A DNA stretch of 64,000 nucleotides, from assembly GCA_905221605.1 (NCBI GenBank), contig CAJNDS010002120.1:179001-243000 (forward strand), read 5' to 3'. The notes below the pieces were generated by a model. It saw only the letters and a list, made by a program, of their open reading frames with translations. It had not been told where the DNA came from and ran no database searches. Each line of letters opens with the position of its first letter. Positions within the stretch are counted from its first letter, which is position 1. This document shows positions 1 through 9,616 of the stretch, in pieces. The position numbers were made by a program, and so were the translations under genes. Origin of the DNA: Symbiodinium natans (Eukaryota > Sar > Dinophyceae > Suessiales > Symbiodiniaceae).

Positions 1-1485
1 GCACATCAGCACAAACGCAAACTTTCAGGTCGAGTGAGTTTGGGGTGCGTTCTGCATCCACAGACCTGGCAAAAAGCTGCCACGCTTCTTGTGGCGCGCG
101 GGCCACAGCAGTCATACTTTCTGTGTGGAGTCCGGAGCCTTCATCGAAGCCGCCCTCCAGCACGAACGCCAAGGTTTCGATCACCAGCGCGGCAATGCGG
201 TTTCCATCCCCGGACTCCTGCGCGAAGCAAACATGGACAGGCCATGGAGGAACGAGCTTCTTGAGATGGAGCAAAGGAGAAAGCATGCACACAACAAGAG
301 GAGCAAAACAAAGGGGAGGAGAGCCGGGAGTGCAGACGTGCTGCCCTTCGATTGCAAGTCCACCACCCGCTGGGCAAAAGTTTGCGATATGTTCACGAGC
401 GCATGTGCTTTGGGTAGTCTACCGCCATACTCCGTCTTCTTTCTGACTTCTTCTTGGTGCAGGCGCAAGTGCATTGCATGAAACAGGCATGCGAAGCCGA
501 CATGGCGGAGCATGTAATTATCCTTCCTTGCTTCCTACCTTCCTGCCTTCCTTCCTGCATGCTTAACCCCCATACGGGGACTCGCCCAGATGGGCGTCTG
601 TTGCTGGCCGGTGTGGCACAGGAGTGTGCAAATCTGATGCCATGTCCCTCGTTGTTCAGGACGCGTAGGTCTGGTCTGAAAAACACAAGTGAGGTTTGGA
701 GGTTGCCTTTGTTTTGACAGGCATTAGTTTTTCTTCGGGAGTCACGTTGGCAGCAGGCACAAGCCAAGACTCCGCATTAAAGAGGTCTTCGCGATAGTGA
801 GCGTTCATGAAAAGAGGAGGGAGAAGGGAGTGAAGAGAGGAGTCTGAACTTCAGGGCTCTTAAACTGCTCTCCACGGTGGAACTTGAAAGCGTGGCGTGC
901 CGTCATGCCCTCCAAACAGCCTGCCTGGCGCTGCCACAGAGCGAACAGCTCAGCGCCTCAGAAGCGACAGAGCAGCCAGGTGCCGGCCCCAGTCTTTGGG
1001 CTGAGCAGGTTCAAGCCGGTTGTGTTAAGATGTTGCTGCTTCCAGAAGCCTACATTCTGCCTCAAACTCCCTGCCTCAAACTCGGGGGCATACACTATAT
1101 ATATCTATGTATATATTAAATGTACTACATATATATATACTATCTATACTAATGTGTGTCTGCAAGCAGCTCAGGTGCACACACTGTGGCGACAGCTGCA
1201 CGTAGGCATTCAGGAGCTGCACCTGCCGGGCCAACGTCGAGCACTCCAGAAATCGCTTGCGCAGACATGACCACAAAGAACGCAACTTGCACTGCGCGAG
1301 TCTACCCTCCAACCTTACTGAGCCTAACAGTGCAAAGGAGGTCCCAGGTCAGCTGCGGGGTTGGGGATGACGGGCTCACTTGAGCTCTGCGGGAATGACT
1401 TGTACCGCAACAGGCAAGGGAGCCATGTGAGCTCAGGCCCAGCTCAAGCCCCCCCAGCACTGACAGCCCAAGTTGCCCCTAAAAG
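1..1485. other. No confident gene; AT microsatellite at 1095-1165
   Basis: The only ORFs are short and overlap each other in several frames with no recognisable domain. A TA-rich simple repeat lies at about 1095-1165. I see no supportable gene. Confidence 0.6.
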
Positions 1486-1557
1486 CCTAAACCCTAAACC
1501 CTAAACCCTAAACCCTAAACCCTAAACCCTAAACCCTAAACCCTAAACCCTAAACCC
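1486..1557 (-). repeat. Telomere-like array, CCCTAAA on +
   Basis: About ten perfect heptamers. For all arrays here, strand '-' means TTTAGGG reads on the minus strand and '+' means it reads on the plus strand. Confidence 0.98.
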
Positions 1558-1640
1558 CCTTCTGTGCCTCTCCACTTCGAAGTTCAGCACAAAGCCCGGC
1601 CAAGGAAGCTTCTGCTCGCTGTTTGTCCCCTGGAAGGGCC

Positions 1641-1785
1641 GGAGGGGGGGGAAGGGGAGGGGGGGGAAGGGGAGGGGGGGGAAGGGGAGGGGAAGGGGAG
1701 GGGGGGAAGGGGATGGGGAAGGGAAGGGAAGGGGGGGGGGGAGAAGGAGGGGGGGAAACGGGGGGGAAAGGGGGAGGGAAAGGTG
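1641..1785. repeat. G-rich homopurine minisatellite
   Basis: Repeated GGGGAAGGGGAGG-type units with no pyrimidine for long runs. It is a candidate G-quadruplex or triplex former and creates spurious Gly/Glu-rich ORFs on + and Pro-rich ORFs on -. Confidence 0.95.
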
Positions 1786-1940
1786 TGGGTGATCAAGTTC
1801 AGAAAAACCATTCATTGACTGCCAACGCTGCCAGAAAAACCAGAAACAACAGGCTTTTCAAGCTTTGAGGCTTTGCAGGGATGCACTGTGATGGCTTAAC
1901 GGCAATAAAGTATTTGCGTGGTTTGACCAACGGTGTTTTG

Positions 1941-2007
1941 ACCTAAACCCTATATAAACCCGATAAACCCCAAACCCGAAAACCCTAAACCCTAACCCTA
2001 AACCCTG
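1941..2007 (-). repeat. Degenerate telomere-like array, CCCTAAA on +
   Basis: Heptamers mixed with variants (TATAAACCC, GATAAACCC, CCCTAACCC), so this is an older, decayed array. Confidence 0.95.
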
Positions 2008-2506
2008 GACTCGGGGTTGGTGTGTTAGTGCCATGCGAATCGCGATGCAGCCTCATTTGATTGCTGGATCTACAGAGCTGCAAAATTTCCTCAGTTGCTA
2101 CGAATCTCCACCAAATCTCCCGGTAAGCTCCTCGCCCTGCTGCAGTTCTTTGGCGAATGCACGTGCCCGTTCGCCTGGCGATGAAGAGCTACGCCGAAAC
2201 CCTTGCCCAACAGTATCTGTCGAGCATCATGATATGTTGAAGAACAGAGGTGCCTATCGTATTACATTTTGAGAAAGACACACCACATTCACACCCACAA
2301 ACTTGAGCATTTGTGATTTCCTGAATGTCTGTCGACCTGTTGAACGTTGTGATTTGCATGACCAGGATCTAAGGCACATTCTTTACACATGGAAACCACT
2401 CGCCACTTTGCTGCGAGACAACTGCGTTTCTTTGCGATGCCACTTCCTGCAGAGGATGCGCTGTGCTGGTTTCCTGCTCATGTTGAGCTCTCAAGTCTGT
2501 CAAAAG
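2008..2506. other. Intergenic or intronic, no recognised gene
   Basis: Only short overlapping ORFs; no domain, repeat or exon chain that I can support. Confidence 0.5.
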
Positions 2507-2529
2507 CCCTAAACCCTAAACCCTAAACC
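2507..2529 (-). repeat. Short telomere-like array, CCCTAAA on +
   Basis: Three heptamers. Confidence 0.95.
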
Positions 2530-3393
2530 GTTTGCATCTGCATTGCATCGTGAGCATGTACGCAGTGTACGCATATGCAAAAAGTAGGCCAGGGCACTGT
2601 CCATCACCGCACCATTGCAAGGCCCGGGTGCTATGAGACAAACGCTCGTCCTATGCTTCCCAGATCTGACACAGGATTTTAAGTGCTCGGCAAGTACTTA
2701 GGGTGGAGTTTGATGTTGACTTAGGTCTTGGGGGCTGGGTCCATGATGGTCTCTTGTGAGACCCGGAAAAGGAAAAGCCGCAACGACTCCGAGTTCAGAA
2801 TCCGATGCAGCGCTCAGAGAGCAGGGGTTCCTATCAACCAGGTGCCAACGGGCATTGACGAATGCTCAAAGCCCCCGCGCGCCACTTCGCAAAGCTGGGC
2901 ACCCTTTGGATCCCTGAGTCCCTTGTGACATCTAAGAAGATACCCCGCATTTCCTCGCACGTAGATCTTGCGGAAGCACTCCCAACGGCCCAGCGCTTTG
3001 TGCGGTGAGACTCTGTAAACTGGAAGGAGCGCCAGAGCAAGAATTCAGACGTAGTAGTGGTCAATCTTTTACTGCCAAACAAGGTCTAGTTGTCAAAATC
3101 TACGCTAACTCAACGGCTCCAGGCTGCACTAAACTTGTAAAGAGGCACAAGTGAGTCAGCATCTGTGAGGCCAAAGAGGTTGCAAGCAATGACACACAAT
3201 TGTGATTGGAACACTTATAGGCTTCACGGTGAGAGAAGGTTTTGTCAGCCTCGGTCTCGTCCCCCCTCAAATCAAAACGAGAGAAAGCGAGAGGTAGGCG
3301 GTTCTCGGCGGTTCTCCTTTCAGACCTTCAGAGCAAGGGGACTACATGGGGAGGGACCCAGGCATTCAACAAGGACTGCGACTCTCATAAGGT
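2530..3393. other. No recognised gene
   Basis: Overlapping short ORFs on both strands, none with a recognisable motif. Confidence 0.5.
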
Positions 3394-3501
3394 CATAAGG
3401 GGTTTTACGAAAATCAGGGACCCAAACATAGATCCCCAAATTGTAAGATCAACATATAGTGACCCCGATAAGGTACCCCTAATTTCGGAAACCCCCATAA
3501 G
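3394..3501. mobile_element. Inverted-repeat element, family E copy 1
   Basis: The left end CATAAGGGGTTTTACG and the right end CGGAAACCCCCATAAG form an imperfect terminal inverted repeat. The right terminal part (GGTACCCCTAATTTCGG) recurs at 33880-33912 and, reversed, at 55412-55521. It is a short non-coding MITE-like element. Confidence 0.75.
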
Positions 3502-3513
3502 AGAAGCATTAGG

Positions 3514-3581
3514 ACCTAAACCCTAAACCCTAAACCCTAAACCCTCAACCCTAAACCCTAAACCCGCAAACCCGCAAACCC
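3514..3581 (-). repeat. Telomere-like array, CCCTAAA on +
   Basis: Heptamers ending in AAACCCG variants. It forms the left side of a 121-bp segment bounded on the right by a TTTAGGG array. Confidence 0.97.
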
Positions 3582-3702
3582 GGAGAAACACGCTGAGACT
3601 CACAGATTCCGTGCTCACATCGAGGCCGCGGAGCTCCCCTGAGCCGGCGCGCTTGCTTCGCAGCGCTGGCTCCGGGGACAGCCGCGCGTTATGTACAATG
3701 TT
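3582..3702 (-). CDS. Possible exon between inverted telomere-like arrays
   Basis: On the minus strand the segment is open throughout and includes residues SPEPALRSKRAGSGELRGLD. No family recognised. It is flanked by CCCTAAA on the left and TTTAGGG on the right (plus-strand view). The frame choice rests only on openness and composition. Confidence 0.3.
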
Positions 3703-3746
3703 CTAGGGTTTAGGGTTTAGGGTTTAGGGTTTAGGGTTTAGGGTTT
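3703..3746 (+). repeat. Telomere-like array, TTTAGGG on +
   Basis: Six heptamers. Confidence 0.98.
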
Positions 3747-3875
3747 CAACTAGCGGAGGATCCGACCAGGTCCTCCTAAGCTGCCTGCCCGCTGGGCACA
3801 GCCAGCCGTCAACTCAAATCCACGTCGGGCACAGGCGATGCTGCCTGAGGCACTTCAGGCTTAAAGCACTTCATG

Positions 3876-3984
3876 GGGTTTAGGGTTTAGGGTTTAGGGT
3901 TTAGGGTTTAGGGTTTAGGGTTTAGGGTTTAGGGTTTAGGGTTTAGGGTTTAGGGTTTAGGGTTTAGGGTTTAGGGTTTAGGGT
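3876..3984 (+). repeat. Telomere-like array, TTTAGGG on +
   Basis: About fifteen perfect heptamers. Confidence 0.98.
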
Positions 3985-4317
3985 CACTATCCAACTCAAG
4001 TGCAAGGCATGCAAAGCCTTCCAAACCCTTTGAGTCGCCCGTTGCCCAAACCACTCGAGAATACTCCTGCTCCTCTGGGACCCTTTTCCAAAAATCCCTT
4101 CGCCCCATCCCCCACCCTCCTAACTTCGCCGAATTCGCACTCTCGGAAGCTTTGCAAGCGACCCGCCAAGGCCCCGCCTCCCAGCCTTACCGCCCAGAAT
4201 TGCGGCGAACTCGGACACCGAAGCTCAAAGAACAAGGAGGGCCAACAGCACCGGCAGCAGGTGGGGCTTGGGGGAGGCCGGAGGGCCATGGAAGACACCG
4301 CGGCGTGCAGGAGTGAA

Positions 4318-4376
4318 GTTGCTGGAGGGCGCTTGAATGTTCAAGAGCTTCGGGCTCGGTAGCAAACGTGAGACCA
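4318..4376 (-). CDS. Possible short coiled-coil exon
   Basis: The minus strand reads FATEPEALEHSSALQQLHSC, with helix-favouring, heptad-compatible spacing. Boundaries are not defined by clear splice sites. It resembles in style the coiled-coil exons at 14-24 kb. Confidence 0.3.
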
Positions 4377-4455
4377 AGGAGCCGTCGACAATCGTCTACA
4401 CGTCCCATCTCCCTACTTCTTCAGAGTATTTGAACTGCACAAAAAGAAACAACCT

Positions 4456-4515
4456 CCCTAAACCCTAAACCCTAAACCCTAAACCCTAAACCCTAAACCC
4501 TAAACCCTAGACCCT
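4456..4515 (-). repeat. Telomere-like array, CCCTAAA on +
   Basis: About eight heptamers, left side of another 92-bp segment closed on the right by a TTTAGGG array. Confidence 0.98.
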
Positions 4516-4607
4516 CAACATTAGGGACCCCACAAACCGTGCCTTCGCCGCAGCCACGAGGGTTGCAGGTGAGGTTGGCAGCCGCTGAAGCCTGCGTAGC
4601 AGCACTG

Positions 4608-4703
4608 TAGGGTCTAGGGTTTAGGGTTTAGGGTTTAGGGTTTAGGGTTTAGGGTTTAGGGTTTAGGGTTTAGGGTTTAGGGTTTAGGGTTTAGGGTTTA
4701 GGG
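4608..4703 (+). repeat. Telomere-like array, TTTAGGG on +
   Basis: About thirteen heptamers directly after CAGCACTGTAGGG, which could be a splice donor (GTAGGG). Confidence 0.98.
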
Positions 4704-4742
4704 CAACTAGCAGATTATGTCTTCCAGTTGACTTTTCCCCAC

Positions 4743-5072
4743 ATGTCGGACCTCGGCGACCGTGGTGACGGTGAACGCTCTGAAGACGCCGACAGCGCTG
4801 CCGGCGCGGGTTCGGGAGGGGTGGCCTTGCCAAGAAAGGCGGACGAAGGGTTTAGGGTTTAGGGTTTAGGGTTTAGGGCTTAGGGTTTAGGGTTTAGGGT
4901 TTAGGGTTTAGGGTTTAGGGTTTAGGGTTTAGGGTTTAGGGTTTAGGGTTTAGGGTTTCGGGTTTAGGGTTTAGGGTTTATCCGCCACGCTACAGTGAGT
5001 CTACCAAGGAGAGTGATACGGCTGCAAACCGATTGTTACCAGCAGGAAGCCCTAAAGCAACCCAACGCGCAC
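4743..5072 (+). CDS. 5' end of a gene with a telomere-repeat intron (exons 4743-4849 and 4996-5072)
   Basis: Exon 1 starts at ATG 4743 and encodes an acidic N-terminus (MSDLGDRGDGERSEDADSAA, 35 codons plus 2 nt). It ends GAAGG|GTTTAGGG, so the GT donor is the first heptamer of the array. The intron (4850-4995) is nearly all TTTAGGG repeat and ends CCACGCTACAG. Exon 2 (1 nt plus 25 codons plus 1 nt) starts in the matching phase, encodes ESTKESDTAANRLLPAGSPK, and ends at the consensus-like donor GTAAGC at 5073. Later exons were not found. No family recognised; the residues look disordered. What is seen: open frames, splice dinucleotides, phase match. That they are joined in an mRNA is inferred. 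Confidence 0.5.
4848..4980 (+). repeat. Telomere-like array forming most of an intron
   Basis: About eighteen TTTAGGG heptamers with one TTTCGGG and one CTTAGGG variant. It fills the putative intron 4850-4995. Confidence 0.98.
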
Positions 5073-5224
5073 GTAAGCCATGTCTGCAAGGAAAAAAAGC
5101 GCAAAGGGTTTAGGGTTGAGGGCGTCAAGGTACCCGGTTGCCGACCTAAATTGACCTTCTTGGCTGCTGCGACACGCGTCTACAGGCCCAGAAGCTTAGT
5201 AGCAAGTCTGGTTGCCCAAACACA

Positions 5225-5349
5225 CCTACCCAGATCTTCCAAAACCCCTTAGTTAAGGAATATACCTAAATGATTAAATGATAATAAGGATCCTTAGTAT
5301 AAACTCGGGCATCTTCCCTAATTCAGGGGTCTTGGAAGATCTGGGTAGG
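5225..5349. mobile_element. Inverted-repeat element related to family A
   Basis: The ends CTACCCAGATCTTCCAA and TTGGAAGATCTGGGTAG are inverted repeats. The interior shares the ATAATAAGGATCCTTA core with the elements at 13933 and 59746. No coding capacity. Confidence 0.8.
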
Positions 5350-5718
5350 AAGAATCATTCTGTGTGGCCCACTGCGGTCCGTCGTACTACCCAGCATCCC
5401 AGAATTACGAGTTGCTTAAGAACCCCCAAGGATTAGATATAATAAGGGGAATATAGGGCGGATTTTTTTTTGCATTTTTGGGGGAGTTTTAAGCAAATAG
5501 TAGTGAGCCAATCCAAATCCCAACAACCCCGATCCCCCCGATCCCCCCGGTTCCGCGCGCCGGCGGCAGGAGGGGTAACTTGGCCAGCTTGCTCAGCTGC
5601 GGTGCCTGAACACTTTGGCAGGCAGGGAAAACATGTCAGTTCAAAGGGCCAGGCTCAAGCAGAAGGGCCAGGCATGCATTCTCATCAACCTTCTGTTGTG
5701 CATCGACATCTTTCACGA

Positions 5719-5748
5719 AACCCTAAACCCTAAACCCTAAACCCTAAA
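5719..5748 (-). repeat. Telomere-like array, CCCTAAA on +
   Basis: Four heptamers. On the minus strand it starts right after the exon at 5750-5824 (TCA|GTTTAGGG). Confidence 0.97.
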
Positions 5749-5749
5749 C

Positions 5750-5824
5750 TGACTCAAGCCGAGCCGATCTGCCAAAGGCCTCCTTCGAGATACTAGCAAT
5801 CGCCTTGGCCGTGCGGCCCACCGC
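5750..5824 (-). CDS. Possible exon bounded by a telomere-like intron
   Basis: Exactly 25 codons between the acceptor GAAAG|GCG and the donor TCA|GTTTAGGG, including AVGRTAKAIASISKEAFGRS. No family recognised. A longer alternative frame is open across the segment if the acceptor is TTTAG|GGT near 5860, so the frame is uncertain. Confidence 0.4.
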
Positions 5825-5860
5825 CTTTCATGCGGCTGCTGGGGAAGTGATTGAATAGGA

Positions 5861-5925
5861 CCCTAAACCCTAAACCCTAAACCCTAAACCCTAAACCCTA
5901 AACCCTAAACCCTAAACCCTAAACC
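5861..5925 (-). repeat. Telomere-like array, CCCTAAA on +
   Basis: About nine perfect heptamers. Confidence 0.98.
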
Positions 5926-6131
5926 GAACTTCTCTGGATGGCGTGATTGAATAGGTTGAGCTTCTATATCAACTACCAACTATGGTTTAATGAAGTCAGA
6001 GGGCGCCCTGCACAATGGCTCAAGCAAAATGTGCCACAATGCAACCACGGCCGAATGTGCGATATCGTTAATAAAGCCAGAAAGCGCTGAAGCCCTGCTA
6101 CGAATTGGAGTGGCAAGCATTGTCATGGAAG

Positions 6132-6498
6132 CTACATGAAGCAGGGTTTATATTCCTTGTACCCCTAAACCCTTAACCCTAAACCCTAAACCCTAAGCCC
6201 TAAACCCTAAACCCTAAACCCTTTCCCCTGCTTCACATGAGGCCTTCGCAATCGCGACAAACTCCACATGCAGCTGGCCATCCTGTAGCAGCGTTCCCAT
6301 GGTTTGAGCCAGTTGAACCACACTTCTCCAGCCCTAAACCTAAACCCTAAACCCTAAACCCTAGACCCTAAACCCTAATTAAACCCTAACCCCTAAACCC
6401 TGAACCCTAAGCCCTAAAACCCCCCACCCTGTCCGGCACCTCCACAACTTCGAGCAAGAGATCACGCCGCATCTTTTCGGCGCGAATTGCCGCCTGCC
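6132..6498 (-). CDS. 3' end of a gene with two pure telomere-repeat introns
   Basis: Exons 6498-6428, 6333-6220 and 6164-6132 on the minus strand. The first (2 nt plus 23 codons) encodes QAAIRAEKMRRDLLLEVVEV and ends GACAGG|GTGGGG. The second is exactly 38 codons, from TTTAG|GGC to AAAGG|GTTTAG, and encodes TMGTLLQDGQLHVEFVAIAK. The third (TTTAG|GGG) adds GYKEYKPCFM and a TAG. The introns (94 and 55 nt) are wholly made of TTTAGGG and variants; all three joins are phase 0. The middle region looks helical. No family recognised. An inverted-repeat element (6541-6653) lies upstream, probably in the preceding intron. Splicing is inferred from sequence only. Confidence 0.55.
6165..6219 (-). repeat. 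Telomere-like array equal to a whole putative intron
   Basis: On the minus strand it begins GTTTAGGG and ends TTTAG, with nothing but heptamers and two one-base variants between. Confidence 0.95.
6334..6427 (-). repeat. Degenerate telomere-like array equal to a whole putative intron
   Basis: On the minus strand it begins GTGGGGGGTTTTAGGGC and ends GGTTTAG. Variants include CTTAGGG, TTCAGGG, TCTAGGG and a TTTAATTAGGG insertion. Confidence 0.95.
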
Positions 6499-6540
6499 CT
6501 GACAGTGAGCTAAGTCGATCAAGATGAGAGCAATTGTAAC

Positions 6541-6653
6541 TTGGGACGTTCCCCCTTATACGAGCAGTCCTTCATAGGGATTAGAATAGGGGGTGCGAAA
6601 ATCCCGTGCGAAAATCCCGAGTAAGGACTTTTAGTATAAGGGTGAACATCCCA
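6541..6653. mobile_element. Inverted-repeat element, family B copy 1
   Basis: Ends TTGGGACGTTCCCCCTTATAC and AGTATAAGGGTGAACATCCCA form the terminal inverted repeat. Related copies lie at 19411, 27414 and 50781. Non-coding. Confidence 0.85.
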
Positions 6654-6659
6654 CACTGT

Positions 6660-7680
6660 AACCTGCATTGGGCACGCTCCTCGGTCCAAGTGTTACGGAA
6701 ACCGACGTCGGCTTATCGGTTTTATGTTGTGTGGGGTGCTTGAGAGTTGGTCCTGCAATGGACTTTCACTTTCACAACCCGTTTTCTTCAGATCCCTATT
6801 GCTTCCTCAACTATCTTCAAACCAAACCGAGATCGTGCCCTGGACACTTGGTGCTCAGCGACGCAGACACATGACACGAAACACGCATCATCGGGGGGCG
6901 TGCCCAGTTCTCGGCTTCTCGCTCTCTCCTCGTCCAAGAGGCTGCGCAGCCTTCAAAGGGAAACGGCAACATCCATGGCTTGCGCAAAGTGCTCTGCAAA
7001 GTACTCAGGGTCTCCAGAGGCAATATTGCGAGTACGGGAGACTGGCATGCGGTGCATTCTGAATGGGAGTGCACTTAAGCTGGCACATGCCAAACTTGAT
7101 TCTGCCCAAACAGCTTCAGGAGAAACAGCAACCAAAAAAAAAGGTCCGGCAAGGCCTCCGAAATTGCACCCAAACCTAAACTTCGGGGCCCCCCAGTTCC
7201 AGGTAACTGTTTTCTCTGCAAGGGCTTTTGAGCCCAAGATTGAGGTACACAAGTGCCTAAACCCAAGCCCTGAAAGCTTCTCGTGAATCGATGTGCGCTC
7301 CGAAGGCCACCTCGCAATCTCAGACGACACCTCGCCGGCGCGAGGCTCGCCGTCCTTGTCCTTGCAACGCTTCGCAGTGCGGAAGTTTGTGCCGGGCTCG
7401 CACTCCGACACTTCCAGCATGAATTCTGCAATTCTTGGCATGCTGGACCGCATGCAGCATGCCACGCTGTCAAACCTTTCAAACGCACTCGCTCCAGTTC
7501 AGCCAGGCACAACATTCAAGAACCTTTTAAATTACATGTCGTAAGACGATGTCGGCCTGAGCATTCGAGCATCGAGCTCTAGATATACCATCAGCAGAAT
7601 CACTTGTTGGAGATAAAGCAAGTTTTGCAAACGAGTCCCGCCAAAAGTCGGCATATCAATCGCAAAGGCACATAGCCCGA
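6660..7680. other. ORF-rich stretch without a recognised gene
   Basis: Several 80-180 codon ORFs overlap on both strands (for example minus 6953-7465 and plus 7293-7544). None has a recognisable domain and at most one strand can be real. I cannot choose. Confidence 0.4.
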
Positions 7681-8490
7681 GCCAAACAACCTTATCATTA
7701 TCAATATCAATATAATATTTTTTGTTTTATACATATATGTATATGCACATATAAAGATATGGTCACCCCACCCCCATGATCCACACCTGTGGTTTTGCTA
7801 GCTCCTGCTTTATCTGATATGTCCTTCCTCGAGAAACAGAAGTGAAAACTATACCCTGTTATTTAAAGGCTGTGTTCTTAAAGCCACTTCAGAACTAACA
7901 GTGTTTTTGCTATGCTGTACGGCATGTACAGCAGATTGAAAAGTCGGCACGAGGACTGGTGTTTTATGGACCATTTAGGCCTAGCATCATCTGATTCAGA
8001 TTTCGTGAAACATTCTTTCCATAACAACTACATCTAACATCATGAGTATGAATGCGAATATTCGATTAAAATACCATATGTACTGCACAGAACTAACAAC
8101 AATTTGAATAATTCAACACATGTATAGTCAATTTAGATTGTGCATTTAATATACTTATAAAGTTCAACGACACGACTAAGATTACGAATTAAATTCGCAG
8201 CATTAACTACAGTGCATATAACTAGTCGAATGACTCGAATTCATATAATCAATATAATGATTACGACTTATATGAACAACGCAACTGATAAAACTGACAT
8301 ACCTGAAACAAGTCCTACATATGACAACGCAGCTAACGCAACCATTGGCCTTAATTCAAGGCATGAAGCTCGTTTTACAGATGATCAATCCAAGCCCCGG
8401 ACTGCCAGTGTAGTGGATGCACTCGCTTCCGCTTTGCCTCGCTCGGCGGCCTGAGATTACGTTTAGGTTTCGGCTTACACTTTGCAAAAT
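7680..8490. other. AT-rich island
   Basis: Base composition drops to strongly AT-rich with many ATAT, AACAAC and TCATAT runs, unlike the GC-rich surroundings. No gene supported. Confidence 0.7.
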
Positions 8491-8492
8491 TA

Positions 8493-8510
8493 CCCTAAAC
8501 CCTAAATCCT
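8493..8510 (-). repeat. Very short telomere-like array
   Basis: Two heptamers plus a CCTAAATCC variant. Confidence 0.9.
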
Positions 8511-8682
8511 GAAAAGTTCAGGCTGTGTTTCAGCCTGTTTTTTCCAGACTGACCATCTGCACTTCCACCTTCGGTCGCACGTCCAGAGGCCCCAGAGGCG
8601 TAGTTTCAGCACTGGTGTCAAAATCTATATGTTGCAGCCTTGGTCATAGCCTGAAGTTCCCACATGACAATGAGCACGGCCC

Positions 8683-8790
8683 TTGAACCAGAGCGAAGTG
8701 GAGAACTCATCTTCACCAGGGGCCCTGGCACAAGCGGCCTCTTCCGAGCGCAACGCCTGCCGCAACTCGTAGACCTGCGAGCAGGTTGGC
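8683..8790 (-). CDS. Possible coiled-coil exon with Cys
   Basis: The minus strand includes QVYELRQALRSEEAACARAP followed by an acidic tail. Style matches the coiled-coil exons of 14-24 kb. Boundaries not defined. Confidence 0.35.
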
Positions 8791-8943
8791 TGACGGTTGG
8801 CTTGATGGAATCCGCAGATCACAGTGATGAGAAACAAAACGGACTTACACTAGGTTTACAGATGCGGCCCCTACTTGCACCCCAAGTTCAACATAATATG
8901 AGCGACTGCCAAGACCGGCTGGCGGCGCTGATGGACGCAACAT

Positions 8944-9117
8944 GAGGGGTGTCGCTTTTCAAGTGTTCCTATAGCTGTGCAGGGTTTTCGCATCAGTTGT
9001 CCACAGTTGATGTCTGCGGAGACTTTCAAGGCTATAGCCCACTCCACGGTTCAACAACTTAGGGGTCTCGCTTTTCAGGTGTTCCCATCGCTTGACAGTT
9101 CTGGGCATTCGTGTCCA
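8944..9117. repeat. Two direct copies of a ~58-bp segment
   Basis: 8944-9002 and 9062-9117 share TCGCTTTTCA, GTGTTCC and GTCCAC blocks in the same order, about 118 bp apart. Confidence 0.8.
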
Positions 9118-9401
9118 CCCCTTACTTACTTGAACGGCTGGGGGTTTTGGCGCTTGCTCATATGGCCTCCTTGCTCAGCTCTTGCAGCAGAGATGCCTTC
9201 TCCTCGTTCAATGGTCAAGGAATCGTGGTGATGTGTGCAAGGACATGCTGCTTCAAACGCCGTTTGCCAGCTTCACTCGGCAGAGGTCCTGCGGAGAGTT
9301 TTGTAGCTGGGCCGGCCTGGGGGCGCAGCCCAGATATTAGATGCATCCAGATACCGAGCGCATGCTAAGTGACAAGTGCACAAGACTTTCGCAGTTCGAA
9401 A

Positions 9402-9450
9402 ACCCTAAACCCTAAACCCTAAACCCTAAACCCTGAACCCCAAACCCTAA
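9402..9450 (-). repeat. Telomere-like array, CCCTAAA on +
   Basis: Seven heptamers, two variant; left side of a ~104-bp segment closed by a TTTAGGG array. Confidence 0.97.
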
Positions 9451-9554
9451 CTGAATTCGGAGGCCGAGGCAGGATGCCGCCCTGAGCCGTGCCGAAGGAA
9501 CCGCCTGGGTTGGGGAGCGTACTCTTGGATTCTTCTGTTTCGTCAGACCCTTTG

Positions 9555-9616
9555 GGGTTTAGGGTTTAGGGTTTAGGGTTTAGGGTTTAGGGTTTAGGGT
9601 TTAGGGTTTAGGGTTT
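9555..9616 (+). repeat. Telomere-like array, TTTAGGG on +
   Basis: Nearly nine perfect heptamers. Confidence 0.98.
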
